DNA from: Hyphomicrobiales bacterium
GTDB lineage: Bacteria; Pseudomonadota; Alphaproteobacteria; Rhizobiales; Rhizobiaceae
Assembly (NCBI GenBank): GCA_011087745.1
Contig: JAALLB010000113.1
Coordinates: 1 to 5,982, forward strand
DNA length: 5,982 bases
Reading direction: 5' to 3'
Shown here: one piece after another, positions 1 to 5,982 of the stretch
Numbering within the stretch: position 1 is the first letter of the stretch
Layout of the letters: each line of letters starts with the position of its first letter
Position numbers and translations under genes: made by a program
The notes under the pieces: model-generated
Databases searched by the model: none
Told to the model about the DNA's origin: nothing
What the model saw: only the letters and a program-made list of their open reading frames with translations

Positions 1-5
1 CTTTC

Positions 6-54
6 GTATCATATCACACCAAAACATTCGGGTTTTGGAGTAGGATGGGTATAA
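6..54 (+). repeat. Left copy of a perfect 49-bp inverted terminal repeat
   Basis: These 49 bases are the exact reverse complement of positions 5934-5982, checked base by base with no mismatch. The inner edge is sharp: position 55 is G and its partner position 5933 is also G, so pairing stops there. The outer edge is unknown because the window ends at 5982, so positions 1-5 have no visible partner and the repeat may be longer. Inside it is a dyad with arms CCAAAAC (19-25) and GTTTTGG (32-38), and a tandem TATCA pair at 7-16. It does not look like a Tn3- or Tn7-type end that I recognise, and no known IS family is assigned. It ends 10 bp before the aminotransferase start codon. Confidence 0.95.
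19..38 (+). other. Stem-loop dyad inside the left terminal repeat
   Basis: CCAAAAC (19-25) and GTTTTGG (32-38) are perfect reverse complements around the 6-nt centre ATTCGG, giving a 7-bp stem. The same structure lies at 5950-5969 in the right copy. No T-run follows, so an intrinsic terminator is unlikely. A protein-binding site or a structural element of a dispersed repeat is more plausible. The function is not known. Confidence 0.6.
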
Positions 55-55
55 G
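50..55 (+). promoter_or_regulatory. Possible -10 element at the inner edge of the left repeat
   Basis: TATAAG matches five of six bases of the sigma-70 type -10 consensus and overlaps the last five bases of the repeat. The best-placed upstream hexamer (27-32, TTCGGG) is a poor -35. If the element were used, transcription would start near position 62, almost at the ATG at 65, giving a nearly leaderless message. This is a weak, sequence-only suggestion. Confidence 0.2.
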
Positions 56-64
56 TGACACGTT

Positions 65-1267
65 ATGAGCCAAAAAAAATTTACCAAACCATTTACACAA
101 CAAGAAGGCATGCCCGATGAAGTTATCGATCGGGCTGTTGAAATTCTAAAAGGTGGTCGCCTGCACCGGTATAATACTCTTGCCGATGAAATTGCAGAAG
201 CTACACTTCTTGAACAAGAATACGCCAACTATCAGGAAGCCAAATACTGCATTGCCTGTACTTCTGGTGGCTATGCCATGCAGATTGCTCTTCGGGCATG
301 TGGTTTTAAAACAGGTGATAAAATTCTTGCCAATGCCTATACGCTAGCGCCTGTTCCTGGTGCCATTCATGCTGCAGGCGGCAAGCCGATCTTTGTTGAG
401 ATTCGTGATGATTGGCATATTGATATTGATGATTTGCGTGCAAAGGCAAATTCCAGCGGAGCCAAATTCATGATGCTTTCGCACATGCGGGGTCATATTG
501 CCGACATGGATGCGATTGTTGAAATTTGTAACGAATACGGAATTTCAATGATAGAAGATTGTGCTCATACGATGGGTGCAAAATGGAAAGGGACCCGCTC
601 TGGAAACTTTGGACGCATCGCATGTTTTTCCAATCAAACCTACAAGCATTTGAATTCAGGTGAGGGTGGTTTTCTGACTACTGATGATGATGAAGTTGCA
701 GCACGGGCAATCGTTATGACCGGGTCGTACATGCTTTATCAAAGACATGGCACTGCGCCGCCTGAAGAGGTTTTTCAGCGTGTACGCCTAGAAACTCCAA
801 ATATGTCTGGTCGGATGGATAACCTTAGAGCTGCGTTACTGCGTGGGCAACTTCCTAACCTTGATCAAAATGCACGTCGTTGGAATGAACGGTATCAAAC
901 CCTGGAGTTTGGACTGCGGAAATCAGAAAATCTGTATCTGCCAGAACGCAAACAACACGAAGAATATGTTGGTTCATCCATTCAATTCCAGCCACAAAAT
1001 ATGCCTGCTTCCTCAATTCCGCAGCTCGTTGATAATTGTGCTAAGCGCGGGGTTGAGATTAAATGGTTTGGTGATGCCGAGCCAAAGGCTTTTACCAGTC
1101 GATATGATTCCTGGCAGTATATTGAGGATATGCCGGATCTTCCAAAGACGAAGGAAGTTCTTTCACGCACGTGCGATATGCGGGTGCCACTTACATTTGA
1201 TTTGGAGGACTGCGCTCTTATTTCCAGCATTATCTGTGAAGAAGTTGATGCGCTTGCTACGAACTAG
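65..1267 (+). CDS. DegT/DnrJ/EryC1/StrS-family PLP-dependent aminotransferase, substrate unknown
   Basis: This is a fold-type I, PLP-dependent aminotransferase of 400 aa, the usual family length. The N-terminal segment (about 6-60) has the family pattern leading to the cofactor-binding TSGGYA (66-71). EDCAH at 164-168 supplies the aspartate (D165) expected to bind the pyridine nitrogen. K194 in the YKHLNSGEGG segment (193-202) is the expected Schiff-base lysine, followed by the conserved SGEGG turn. A region near 248-277 (SGRMDNLRAALLRGQL, then RRWNERY) matches the usual mid-protein signature. Most characterised relatives act on nucleotide-activated keto sugars, but the family is broad and no sugar-nucleotide genes are seen here. 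The SGG (rather than SGT) and the CAHTM (rather than AAQAH) motifs suggest a divergent subgroup. The ATG at 65 has no good Shine-Dalgarno sequence. The next ATG (110) would remove conserved N-terminal residues and has a purine run only 1 nt upstream, so 65 is preferred. It lies 104 bp before soeA on the same strand. The family is secure; the substrate and any sulfur link are not. Confidence 0.88.
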   Translation: MSQKKFTKPFTQQEGMPDEVIDRAVEILKGGRLHRYNTLADEIAEATLLEQEYANYQEAKYCIACTSGGYAMQIALRACGFKTGDKILANAYTLAPVPGAIHAAGGKPIFVEIRDDWHIDIDDLRAKANSSGAKFMMLSHMRGHIADMDAIVEICNEYGISMIEDCAHTMGAKWKGTRSGNFGRIACFSNQTYKHLNSGEGGFLTTDDDEVAARAIVMTGSYMLYQRHGTAPPEEVFQRVRLETPNMSGRMDNLRAALLRGQLPNLDQNARRWNERYQTLEFGLRKSENLYLPERKQHEEYVGSSIQFQPQNMPASSIPQLVDNCAKRGVEIKWFGDAEPKAFTSRYDSWQYIEDMPDLPKTKEVLSRTCDMRVPLTFDLEDCALISSIICEEVDALATN

Positions 1268-1282
1268 GTGTTATTGAGACTT

Positions 1283-1314
1283 CTGGTACCAAAGCATTTC
1301 CCAGTTGGTGCCAG
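1283..1314 (+). terminator. Imperfect hairpin after the aminotransferase; weak terminator, attenuator or binding site
   Basis: The arms CTGGTACCAA (1283-1292) and TTGGTGCCAG (1305-1314) form a 10-bp stem with one G-U pair around a 12-nt loop. It begins 15 bp after the stop codon at 1267. The following bases (TTAATGATAGGGTTTT) are only moderately T-rich and contain a GGG, so termination would be weak at best. The two arms also read as similar near-palindromes, TGGTACCA and TGGTGCCA, 22 bp apart. Paired sites for a DNA-binding dimer are therefore an alternative. Confidence 0.35.
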
Positions 1315-1325
1315 TTAATGATAGG

Positions 1326-1343
1326 GTTTTAGTGTACTAAAAC
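1326..1343 (+). promoter_or_regulatory. Operator-like 18-bp palindrome upstream of soeA
   Basis: GTTTTAGT (1326-1333) and ACTAAAAC (1336-1343) are perfect 8-bp inverted arms separated by GT. Symmetry stops outside them (G1325 does not pair with T1344). The centre lies about 37 bp before the soeA ATG, a normal place for an operator near a promoter. As RNA it could form only an A/U-rich 7-bp hairpin with a TGTA loop and no T-run, so a DNA-binding site is more likely than a terminator. The regulator cannot be named from this window. Confidence 0.5.
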
Positions 1344-1358
1344 TCCAAATCTACAGTT

Positions 1359-1364
1359 GAAGGA
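1359..1364 (+). promoter_or_regulatory. Ribosome binding site that sets the soeA start
   Basis: GAAGGA lies 7 nt before the ATG at 1372, an ideal distance. It overlaps the in-frame TTG codon at 1357, which would give a protein five residues longer but has no Shine-Dalgarno sequence of its own. This site is why the ATG at 1372 is chosen. Confidence 0.8.
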
Positions 1365-1371
1365 TGTTTGC

Positions 1372-4233
1372 ATGGGTTTGCATGATCGCGAATTGAATAA
1401 ATCGCCGCACGTATCTGATGAGGTGCGCAAAACAACTTGTTATATGTGTGCTTGTCGTTGCGGTATTAACGTCCACCTGAGAAAAGGTGAAGATGGGCAA
1501 CCAAAAGTTCGATATATAGAAGGCAATCGTGATCACCCGGTGAACAAAGGTGTTTTATGTGCGAAGGGTTCTGCTGGAATTATGCAGCATTATTCTCCGG
1601 CGCGTCTAAACAAACCGATGAAACGTGTTGGCGAACGCGGCAAGGGTGAGTTCCAGGAAATCGATTGGGAAGAAGCGCTTTCAACAGCTGCTGAGTGGCT
1701 TGGCGATATTCGTAAAACTGACCCGAAAAAACTGGCCTTCTTTACGGGACGTGACCAAAGCCAATCCATGACAGGTTGGTGGGCTCAGCAATTTGGTACA
1801 CCTAACTTTGCAGCGCACGGTGGATTTTGTTCTGTGAACATGGCTGCTGGTGGTATCTACACATTTGGTGGTGCGTTCTGGGAATTTGGGTCACCAGACT
1901 GGTCAAAATCTGAAATGTTCATGGTCTTTGGTGTTGCAGAAGATCACGATTCAAATCCAATTAAACTTGGTCTTGCCGAGATGAAGCGTCGCGGCAAAAA
2001 GATCGTTGGCGTTAATCCGGTTCGTACTGGGTATAATGCCATTGCCGATGAATGGGTCGGCATAACACCGGGCACAGATGGGCTATTTATTCTGTCTTTA
2101 ATCCATGAACTTCTAAAAATGGGCAAGGTCGATCTTGATTATCTGCTTCGGTATACGAATGCACCTTATTTGGTGATTGATAATCCTGGCGGGAAAGATC
2201 ACGGTCTTTTTGCGCGGGACAAGGATGGCGATATTCTTGTTGTTGATCGTAAAACTGGCAAGCCGGTTAAATCGACCGCCAAGAAAGTTAAGCTTGCACT
2301 ACAAGGTGAATGCAAATATGCACGTGGCAAGAAGGCGCGCCCTGTTTTTCAGATGCTTGCAGAAAAATACATGTCAGATGAATATTCACCTGAAAATGTA
2401 ACCGAAAAGACCGGTGTGCCCGTTGCGCAAATCAAACGCCTTGCCCAAGAAATTGCAGAAGCAGCGTTCGAAAAAGAGATTGTGGTCAATCAGCCTTGGG
2501 TTGATATGAAGGGCGAGAAACACAAGACCATGATCGGGCGTCCTGTTTCCTTCCACGCAATGCGCGGAATTTCTGCTCACTCTAATGGGTTCCAAACGTG
2601 CCGTGCGCTTCATCTGCTGCAAATCATGTTGGGCTCAATTGACTGTCCGGGCGGTTTCCGTTTCAAGCCGCCATATCCAAGACCGGTTGCTGCTCAGCCG
2701 AAACCCCATGGTGGTTCTGTTGCAAATACACCCCTGGCAGGTCCGCCACTTGGCATGCCACGTGGCCCTGAAGATTTGCTTTTACAAAAAGATGGTTTGA
2801 CACCTCAGCGTATTGACCGAGCTTATTCCTGGGATGCGCCACTGTCTGCTCATGGCATGATGCATATGGTTATCTCAAATGCGCATGCGCAAGATCCATA
2901 TCCAATTGATGTGCTCTTTATGTACATGGCCAATATGTCCTGGAATTCTTCAATGAATTCCAAAGGCGTGATGAACATGCTTGAGGACAAAGATAAAGAC
3001 GGTAATTACGTCATTCCGAAAATCATCTATGCGGATGCTTACAACTCCGAGATGGTTGCTTATGCAGATCTTGTATTCCCGGATACTACATATCTGGAGC
3101 GCCACGATTGTATCTCGTTGTTAGATCGCCCGATTTGCGAGCCAGACGTGATGGCCGATTCAATTCGTTGGCCAGTGGTCGATCCCTCAACACAGGGTGA
3201 AAACCGTGATGTGCGCGGGTTCCAATCTGTTTTGATTGATCTTGGTGCCCGTCTTGGACTTCCTGGCATGACCAATGAAGATGGTACGGCCAAGTTCAAG
3301 GACTACGCTGATTATATGGCAAACCATGAGCGCAAGCCTGGCGTTGGACCCCTTGCTGGTTGGCGGGGCAAAAAAGGTGACAAGCACGGCAGAGGTGAAC
3401 CGAACCCAAATCAGGTTCAGGCGTACATTGATAATGGCGGTTTCTTTGAAGTGCATCTTCCGGAAAATGCCAGGTATTTTAAGCATGCCAACAAACATTG
3501 GCAGGATTGGGCTGTTGAGATGGGGCTGCAGGATGGTCCTGTTGAAAATATTTTCCAGTTGTATTCAGAGCCGCTTGCAAAATTCCAACTTTGTGCAGAA
3601 GGCCATATGAAACCAGTTCCGCCGGAAACTCACAAGCAACGTATCAGGGATCATATGGACCCACTCCCTACCTGGTATCCAACCTTTGAAGGTGATGCGG
3701 TTAGCGAAACGCCGTACAATGCACTTACTCAACGTCCAGCGGCCATGTATCACTCGTGGGGTTCACAGAACACCTGGCTTCGTCAAATTCATGGATCAAA
3801 CCCGATGTTTGTTCCAAGCAAAATTTGCGATGATAAAGGCTTGAAAGATGGTGATTGGGCGCTTGTTTCCTCGCATCATGGTTCGATCAAAGTTCAAGTA
3901 AAACGCATGGAAGCTGTGAACGTAAACACCATGTGGACGTGGAATGCTATTGGAAAACGCTCTGGTGCGTGGAACCTTGATCCAGATTCACCAGAGGCAA
4001 AAAAGGGCTTCTTGTTGAACCACCTAATTCACGAATTGCTTCCACCAAAAGGGGATGGCATGCGGTGGTCAAATTCTGACCCAATTACGGGGCAGGCGGC
4101 TTGGTTCGATCTTAAAGTGAATATCGAAAAAGCGCCAAACCAGAATGGTCCAACGGAACCACAATTCCCGAAACAGAAGAAAGCAAAGTCTTCTCCGACA
4201 AACATAGAGTATGGCAAGGAGTGGACTAAATGA
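1372..4233 (+). CDS. soeA: Sulfite dehydrogenase (quinone) SoeA, molybdopterin/[4Fe-4S] catalytic subunit
   Basis: This is the catalytic subunit of the cytoplasmic SoeABC complex, which oxidises sulfite to sulfate with electrons leaving through SoeB and SoeC to quinone. It has 953 aa from the ATG at 1372. The N-terminal Fe4S4 domain (about 17-75) has cluster cysteines C23, C26, C30 and C63; C28 is an extra cysteine between ligands. The molybdopterin core follows (about 76-590), with GRDQSQS at 126-132, AAHGGFCSVNM at 147-157 (C153 is the likely Mo ligand), VAEDHDSNP at 188-196, VNPVRTGYN at 214-222 and ITPGTDG at 231-237. The C-terminal molybdopterin-binding barrel spans about 795-915. The N-terminus has no twin-arginine signal, unlike periplasmic DmsA, PhsA or PsrA relatives, which fits Soe. 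The C-terminal tail (about 921-953) is low in complexity and basic. The gene overlaps soeB by 4 nt. Thiosulfate or polysulfide reductase-type function is the main alternative, but motif wording, lack of Tat signal and partner types favour sulfite dehydrogenase. Confidence 0.88.
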   Translation: MGLHDRELNKSPHVSDEVRKTTCYMCACRCGINVHLRKGEDGQPKVRYIEGNRDHPVNKGVLCAKGSAGIMQHYSPARLNKPMKRVGERGKGEFQEIDWEEALSTAAEWLGDIRKTDPKKLAFFTGRDQSQSMTGWWAQQFGTPNFAAHGGFCSVNMAAGGIYTFGGAFWEFGSPDWSKSEMFMVFGVAEDHDSNPIKLGLAEMKRRGKKIVGVNPVRTGYNAIADEWVGITPGTDGLFILSLIHELLKMGKVDLDYLLRYTNAPYLVIDNPGGKDHGLFARDKDGDILVVDRKTGKPVKSTAKKVKLALQGECKYARGKKARPVFQMLAEKYMSDEYSPENVTEKTGVPVAQIKRLAQEIAEAAFEKEIVVNQPWVDMKGEKHKTMIGRPVSFHAMRGISAHSNGFQTCRALHLLQIMLGSIDCPGGFRFKPPYPRPVAAQPKPHGGSVANTPLAGPPLGMPRGPEDLLLQKDGLTPQRIDRAYSWDAPLSAHGMMHMVISNAHAQDPYPIDVLFMYMANMSWNSSMNSKGVMNMLEDKDKDGNYVIPKIIYADAYNSEMVAYADLVFPDTTYLERHDCISLLDRPICEPDVMADSIRWPVVDPSTQGENRDVRGFQSVLIDLGARLGLPGMTNEDGTAKFKDYADYMANHERKPGVGPLAGWRGKKGDKHGRGEPNPNQVQAYIDNGGFFEVHLPENARYFKHANKHWQDWAVEMGLQDGPVENIFQLYSEPLAKFQLCAEGHMKPVPPETHKQRIRDHMDPLPTWYPTFEGDAVSETPYNALTQRPAAMYHSWGSQNTWLRQIHGSNPMFVPSKICDDKGLKDGDWALVSSHHGSIKVQVKRMEAVNVNTMWTWNAIGKRSGAWNLDPDSPEAKKGFLLNHLIHELLPPKGDGMRWSNSDPITGQAAWFDLKVNIEKAPNQNGPTEPQFPKQKKAKSSPTNIEYGKEWTK

Positions 4234-4970
4234 CTTCGTTACCAACTGAAGTAACAGGCAAGAAACTTGGCCTTGTTATAGACCTTGATACCTGCGTGGG
4301 CTGTCATGCTTGCGTGGTGAATTGTAAAGAGTGGAATACGGGCGGCTATGGTGCACCCTTATCTGATTTGGATGCATATGGCGCAGAACCAGTAGGTTCC
4401 TGGCTCAACCGTATTCATACGTTTGAAGTAACACCAGAAGATGCGCCTGCATCCATCGTGCACTTTCCAAAATCCTGTCTTCATTGCGATGATGCACCTT
4501 GTGTTACGGTTTGTCCAACAGGTGCAAGTTATAGGCGGGCTGAAGATGGTATTGTACTGGTAGATGAGGACATGTGTATTGGTTGCGGTCTTTGCGCCTG
4601 GTCATGTCCGTATGGTGCTCGAGAGATGGATCCGGTTGAGAACGTCATGAAGAAGTGTACGCTCTGCGTGGACCGAATTTATAACGACAATCTGCCACAA
4701 GAAGATCAAATTCCCGCCTGTGTCAGAACCTGTCCTGCAGAGGCGCGTCACTTTGGTGATTTGGGTGACCCTGAATCAGATATTTCCAAATTGGTTGCAG
4801 AACGCGGCGGCCTGGATTTGATGCCAGAGATGGGCACCAAACCGGTTAACAAGTATCTTCCTCCGCGCCCTAAAACGCATTCACATATTGAGCCAGAAAC
4901 TCCAAAGGCAAAGGCACTTGATGCCAAGGGCTTTTTGGGCTGGTTAGACAAAACTTTGGAGGCGCTATAA
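4230..4970 (+). CDS. soeB: Sulfite dehydrogenase SoeB, four-cluster [4Fe-4S] electron-transfer subunit
   Basis: This 246-aa ferredoxin-like subunit carries electrons from SoeA to the membrane subunit SoeC. All 16 ligand cysteines for four [4Fe-4S] clusters are visible: C22, C25, C28, C32; C83, C86, C91, C95; C116, C119, C122, C126; and C143, C146, C164, C168. The spacing is that of the DmsB/PsrB/NrfC group. There is no signal peptide or twin-arginine motif, so it is expected in the cytoplasm. The C-terminal tail (about 205-246) is proline- and lysine-rich, followed by a short hydrophobic-aromatic end. Translation is coupled to soeA: ATG at 4230 overlaps the soeA TGA (ATGA), with AAGGAG at 4216-4221, 8 nt upstream. 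The final TAA shares one base with the soeC ATG. The electron-transfer role is secure; the sulfite assignment depends on SoeA. Confidence 0.9.
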   Translation: MTSLPTEVTGKKLGLVIDLDTCVGCHACVVNCKEWNTGGYGAPLSDLDAYGAEPVGSWLNRIHTFEVTPEDAPASIVHFPKSCLHCDDAPCVTVCPTGASYRRAEDGIVLVDEDMCIGCGLCAWSCPYGAREMDPVENVMKKCTLCVDRIYNDNLPQEDQIPACVRTCPAEARHFGDLGDPESDISKLVAERGGLDLMPEMGTKPVNKYLPPRPKTHSHIEPETPKAKALDAKGFLGWLDKTLEAL

Positions 4971-5878
4971 TGCATCCGGCAATTTCAGTTATATTTTTTA
5001 CAGTTACTTCTGGTGCTGGCTTTGGTTTCCTGACCCTAATCGGCCTTGGCGTTCCAATGCCGGAAAGTGGAATAGGTGCTTTCTTTGCTTGCCTAATAGC
5101 AGGTGGATTGGCTGTCGCCGGGTTGATTTCTTCAACCTTCCACTTGGGCCACCCGGAAAGAGCCTGGCGTGCATTTAGTCAATGGCGCTCTTCATGGCTT
5201 TCCCGTGAAGGTGTTTGTGCGGTTATAACCCTCATACTCTTCGCGTTTTATGCACTTAACTGGGTTTTCTTCGATAACCGAATTGGCTGGTTAGGCCTGC
5301 TTGTTTCAATTGGATCAATAGCAACAGTTTTTACTACGGCCATGATTTATACCCAGATGAAGACGGTTCCTGTTTGGAACAATATACTCACACCTATTTG
5401 CTATTTGTTATTTGCACTCACCTGCGGAACTCTTCTTGCAGGAAGCTTTGGCTATTGGGAAGCAGCTGTTGTTTCTCTCCCATTTTTTGCGCTTGTTTCC
5501 ATCGTTGCAGCATGGGGAGCAAAACTGATGTGGTGGCAGAGTGGTGAAACGCTTTCTTCACGCGGTTCCAATGCAGGTACTGCTACCGGACTTGGAACAA
5601 TTGGTAAGGTCAAACTTTTAGAAAAGCCTCATTCAGGTGAAAACTATCTCACCAAGGAAATGGTTCATCAGGTTGGCCGCAAGCATGCAAGCAAGCTTCG
5701 TATGATTGCTTTGCTGCTCGGTGCCGGACTTCCGATCGTTGTTTGCGTTATCATGCTTTTGAGTGGTTCTAACGGTTTCTTGTTTGCTTTGGCAGCCCTT
5801 GCGATGATTGCCGGTTTGTTTGTTGAGCGCTGGCTCTTCTTTGCTGAAGCTGAGCACGCTGTCTCGCTATATTACTGA
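4970..5878 (+). CDS. soeC: Sulfite dehydrogenase SoeC, DmsC-type membrane anchor and quinone-binding subunit
   Basis: This 302-aa integral membrane protein anchors SoeAB to the cytoplasmic membrane and passes electrons to quinone. About eight hydrophobic segments are visible, near residues 5-27, 34-55, 82-101, 106-127, 138-158, 163-187, 244-264 and 270-290. The signature STFHLGHPERAWRAF (55-69) followed by SSWLSREG (74-81) is characteristic of the DmsC family of anchors. A hydrophilic loop at about 190-243 separates the sixth and seventh segments. The ATG at 4970 overlaps the soeB stop (TAATG) and has GGAGG at 4958-4962, 7 nt upstream, so the start is firm and translation is coupled. It is the last gene of the operon, with its stop codon 23 bp before a strong terminator. 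No molybdoenzyme assembly chaperone is encoded in the window. Confidence 0.88.
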   Translation: MHPAISVIFFTVTSGAGFGFLTLIGLGVPMPESGIGAFFACLIAGGLAVAGLISSTFHLGHPERAWRAFSQWRSSWLSREGVCAVITLILFAFYALNWVFFDNRIGWLGLLVSIGSIATVFTTAMIYTQMKTVPVWNNILTPICYLLFALTCGTLLAGSFGYWEAAVVSLPFFALVSIVAAWGAKLMWWQSGETLSSRGSNAGTATGLGTIGKVKLLEKPHSGENYLTKEMVHQVGRKHASKLRMIALLLGAGLPIVVCVIMLLSGSNGFLFALAALAMIAGLFVERWLFFAEAEHAVSLYY

Positions 5879-5901
5879 AGCGATTTTTTCCAACTAGATT
5901 G

Positions 5902-5933
5902 ATTAAGGCGCGTCTTTGACGCGCCTTAATTTG
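5902..5933 (+). terminator. Intrinsic terminator of the soe operon
   Basis: ATTAAGGCGCGTC (5902-5914) and GACGCGCCTTAAT (5918-5930) form a perfect 13-bp stem with a TTT loop, GC-rich in the middle. The T-rich stretch after it (TTAATTTGTTAT) begins in the stem arm and runs into the right terminal repeat, which starts at 5934. It lies 23 bp after the soeC stop codon and should end the operon. On the opposite strand the downstream T-run is weaker, so it is mainly unidirectional. Confidence 0.88.
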
Positions 5934-5982
5934 TTATACCCATCCTACTCCAAAACCCGAATGTTTTGGTGTGATATGATAC
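5934..5982 (-). repeat. Right copy of a perfect 49-bp inverted terminal repeat
   Basis: This is the exact reverse complement of positions 6-54 and ends on the last base of the window, so it may continue beyond it. Its inner edge is 3 bp after the terminator stem. The internal dyad is at 5950-5969. If the left copy carries an inward promoter, this one would carry the same element (RC of 5933-5938, TATAAC in this copy) pointing leftward into the terminator and soeC antisense. No target-site duplication can be checked because the flanks are not included. Confidence 0.95.

Larger units (their letters stand above)
1268..1371 (+). other. Intergenic region between the aminotransferase and soeA
   Basis: This is the only sizeable gap between genes. 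It contains an imperfect hairpin (1283-1314), an 18-bp palindrome (1326-1343) and the soeA ribosome binding site. I see no convincing -35/-10 pair; the best spaced candidates, TTGGTG (1305-1310) and TTTAGT (1328-1333) 17 bp apart, are weak. Two dyads in such a short gap suggest that soeABC can be controlled separately from the upstream gene. Co-transcription of all four genes is still possible. Confidence 0.5.

Noticed and set aside
6..54. Integron attC sites flanking gene cassettes
   Set aside because: attC sites would be in direct orientation with GTTRRRY-type ends. These copies are inverted, and no such core motif or integrase is seen.
65..1267. Taurine:pyruvate aminotransferase
   Set aside because: That enzyme is a class III aminotransferase. 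The motifs here (EDCAH and the YKHLNSGEGG lysine segment) belong to the DegT/DnrJ/EryC1/StrS family.
1357..1371. TTG start for soeA five codons upstream of the ATG
   Set aside because: The GAAGGA ribosome binding site (1359-1364) overlaps this TTG and is correctly spaced for the ATG at 1372. The extra residues KDVC add no family motif.
3187..3498. 103-aa antisense open frame inside soeA
   Set aside because: It lies fully opposite a well-conserved coding region, has no ribosome binding site or recognisable domain, and is best explained as a frame shadow. The other internal short frames are the same.
1372..4233. Periplasmic DMSO, thiosulfate or polysulfide reductase catalytic subunit
   Set aside because: No twin-arginine signal precedes the Fe4S4 domain. 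The motif wording and gene order fit cytoplasmic SoeA better, although the families are related.
1..5982. Complete circular plasmid or phage genome
   Set aside because: Circular assemblies end in direct repeats. Here the terminal repeats are inverted, and there are no replication genes.
1..5982. Linear replicon with hairpin telomeres
   Set aside because: The repeat is not a continuous palindrome around a telomere centre, and no replication or telomere-resolution gene is present. The outer extent of the repeats is unknown.

Overview
The window reads as a single, tightly packed chromosomal gene block from a proteobacterium. It is most likely an alphaproteobacterium of moderate GC (mid-40s percent by eye), possibly marine. 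That guess rests on the resemblance of the encoded SoeABC to the sulfite dehydrogenases of Rhodobacterales, Rhodospirillales and similar groups. It is an inference, because no phylogenetic marker is present.

Layout, all genes on the + strand: (1) a repeat copy at 6-54; (2) a 400-aa PLP-dependent aminotransferase of the DegT/DnrJ/EryC1/StrS fold (65-1267); (3) a 104-bp intergenic region (1268-1371) holding an imperfect hairpin and an 18-bp operator-like palindrome; (4) soeA (1372-4233), soeB (4230-4970) and soeC (4970-5878), joined by an ATGA overlap and a TAATG junction; (5) a strong intrinsic terminator (5902-5933); (6) a second, perfectly inverted copy of the 49-bp repeat (5934-5982).

The soe genes encode a cytoplasm-facing, membrane-bound molybdenum enzyme that oxidises sulfite to sulfate and passes electrons to the quinone pool. 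SoeA is the catalytic molybdopterin/[4Fe-4S] subunit, SoeB carries four [4Fe-4S] clusters, and SoeC is the NrfD/DmsC-type membrane anchor. All expected cofactor ligands are present and SoeA has no Tat signal. The aminotransferase has an intact catalytic lysine, but its substrate is not evident. Its placement suggests, without proving, a link to metabolism of a sulfur-containing or sulfite-releasing compound.

The most unusual aspect is the packaging. The operon is enclosed by perfect 49-bp inverted repeats that begin 10 bp before the first start codon and 3 bp after the terminator stem. No transposase or recombinase lies between them. This could be a dispersed repeat that also bounds the assembled contig, the ends of a non-autonomous mobile or invertible cassette, or an assembly artefact. 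The sequence alone cannot decide.
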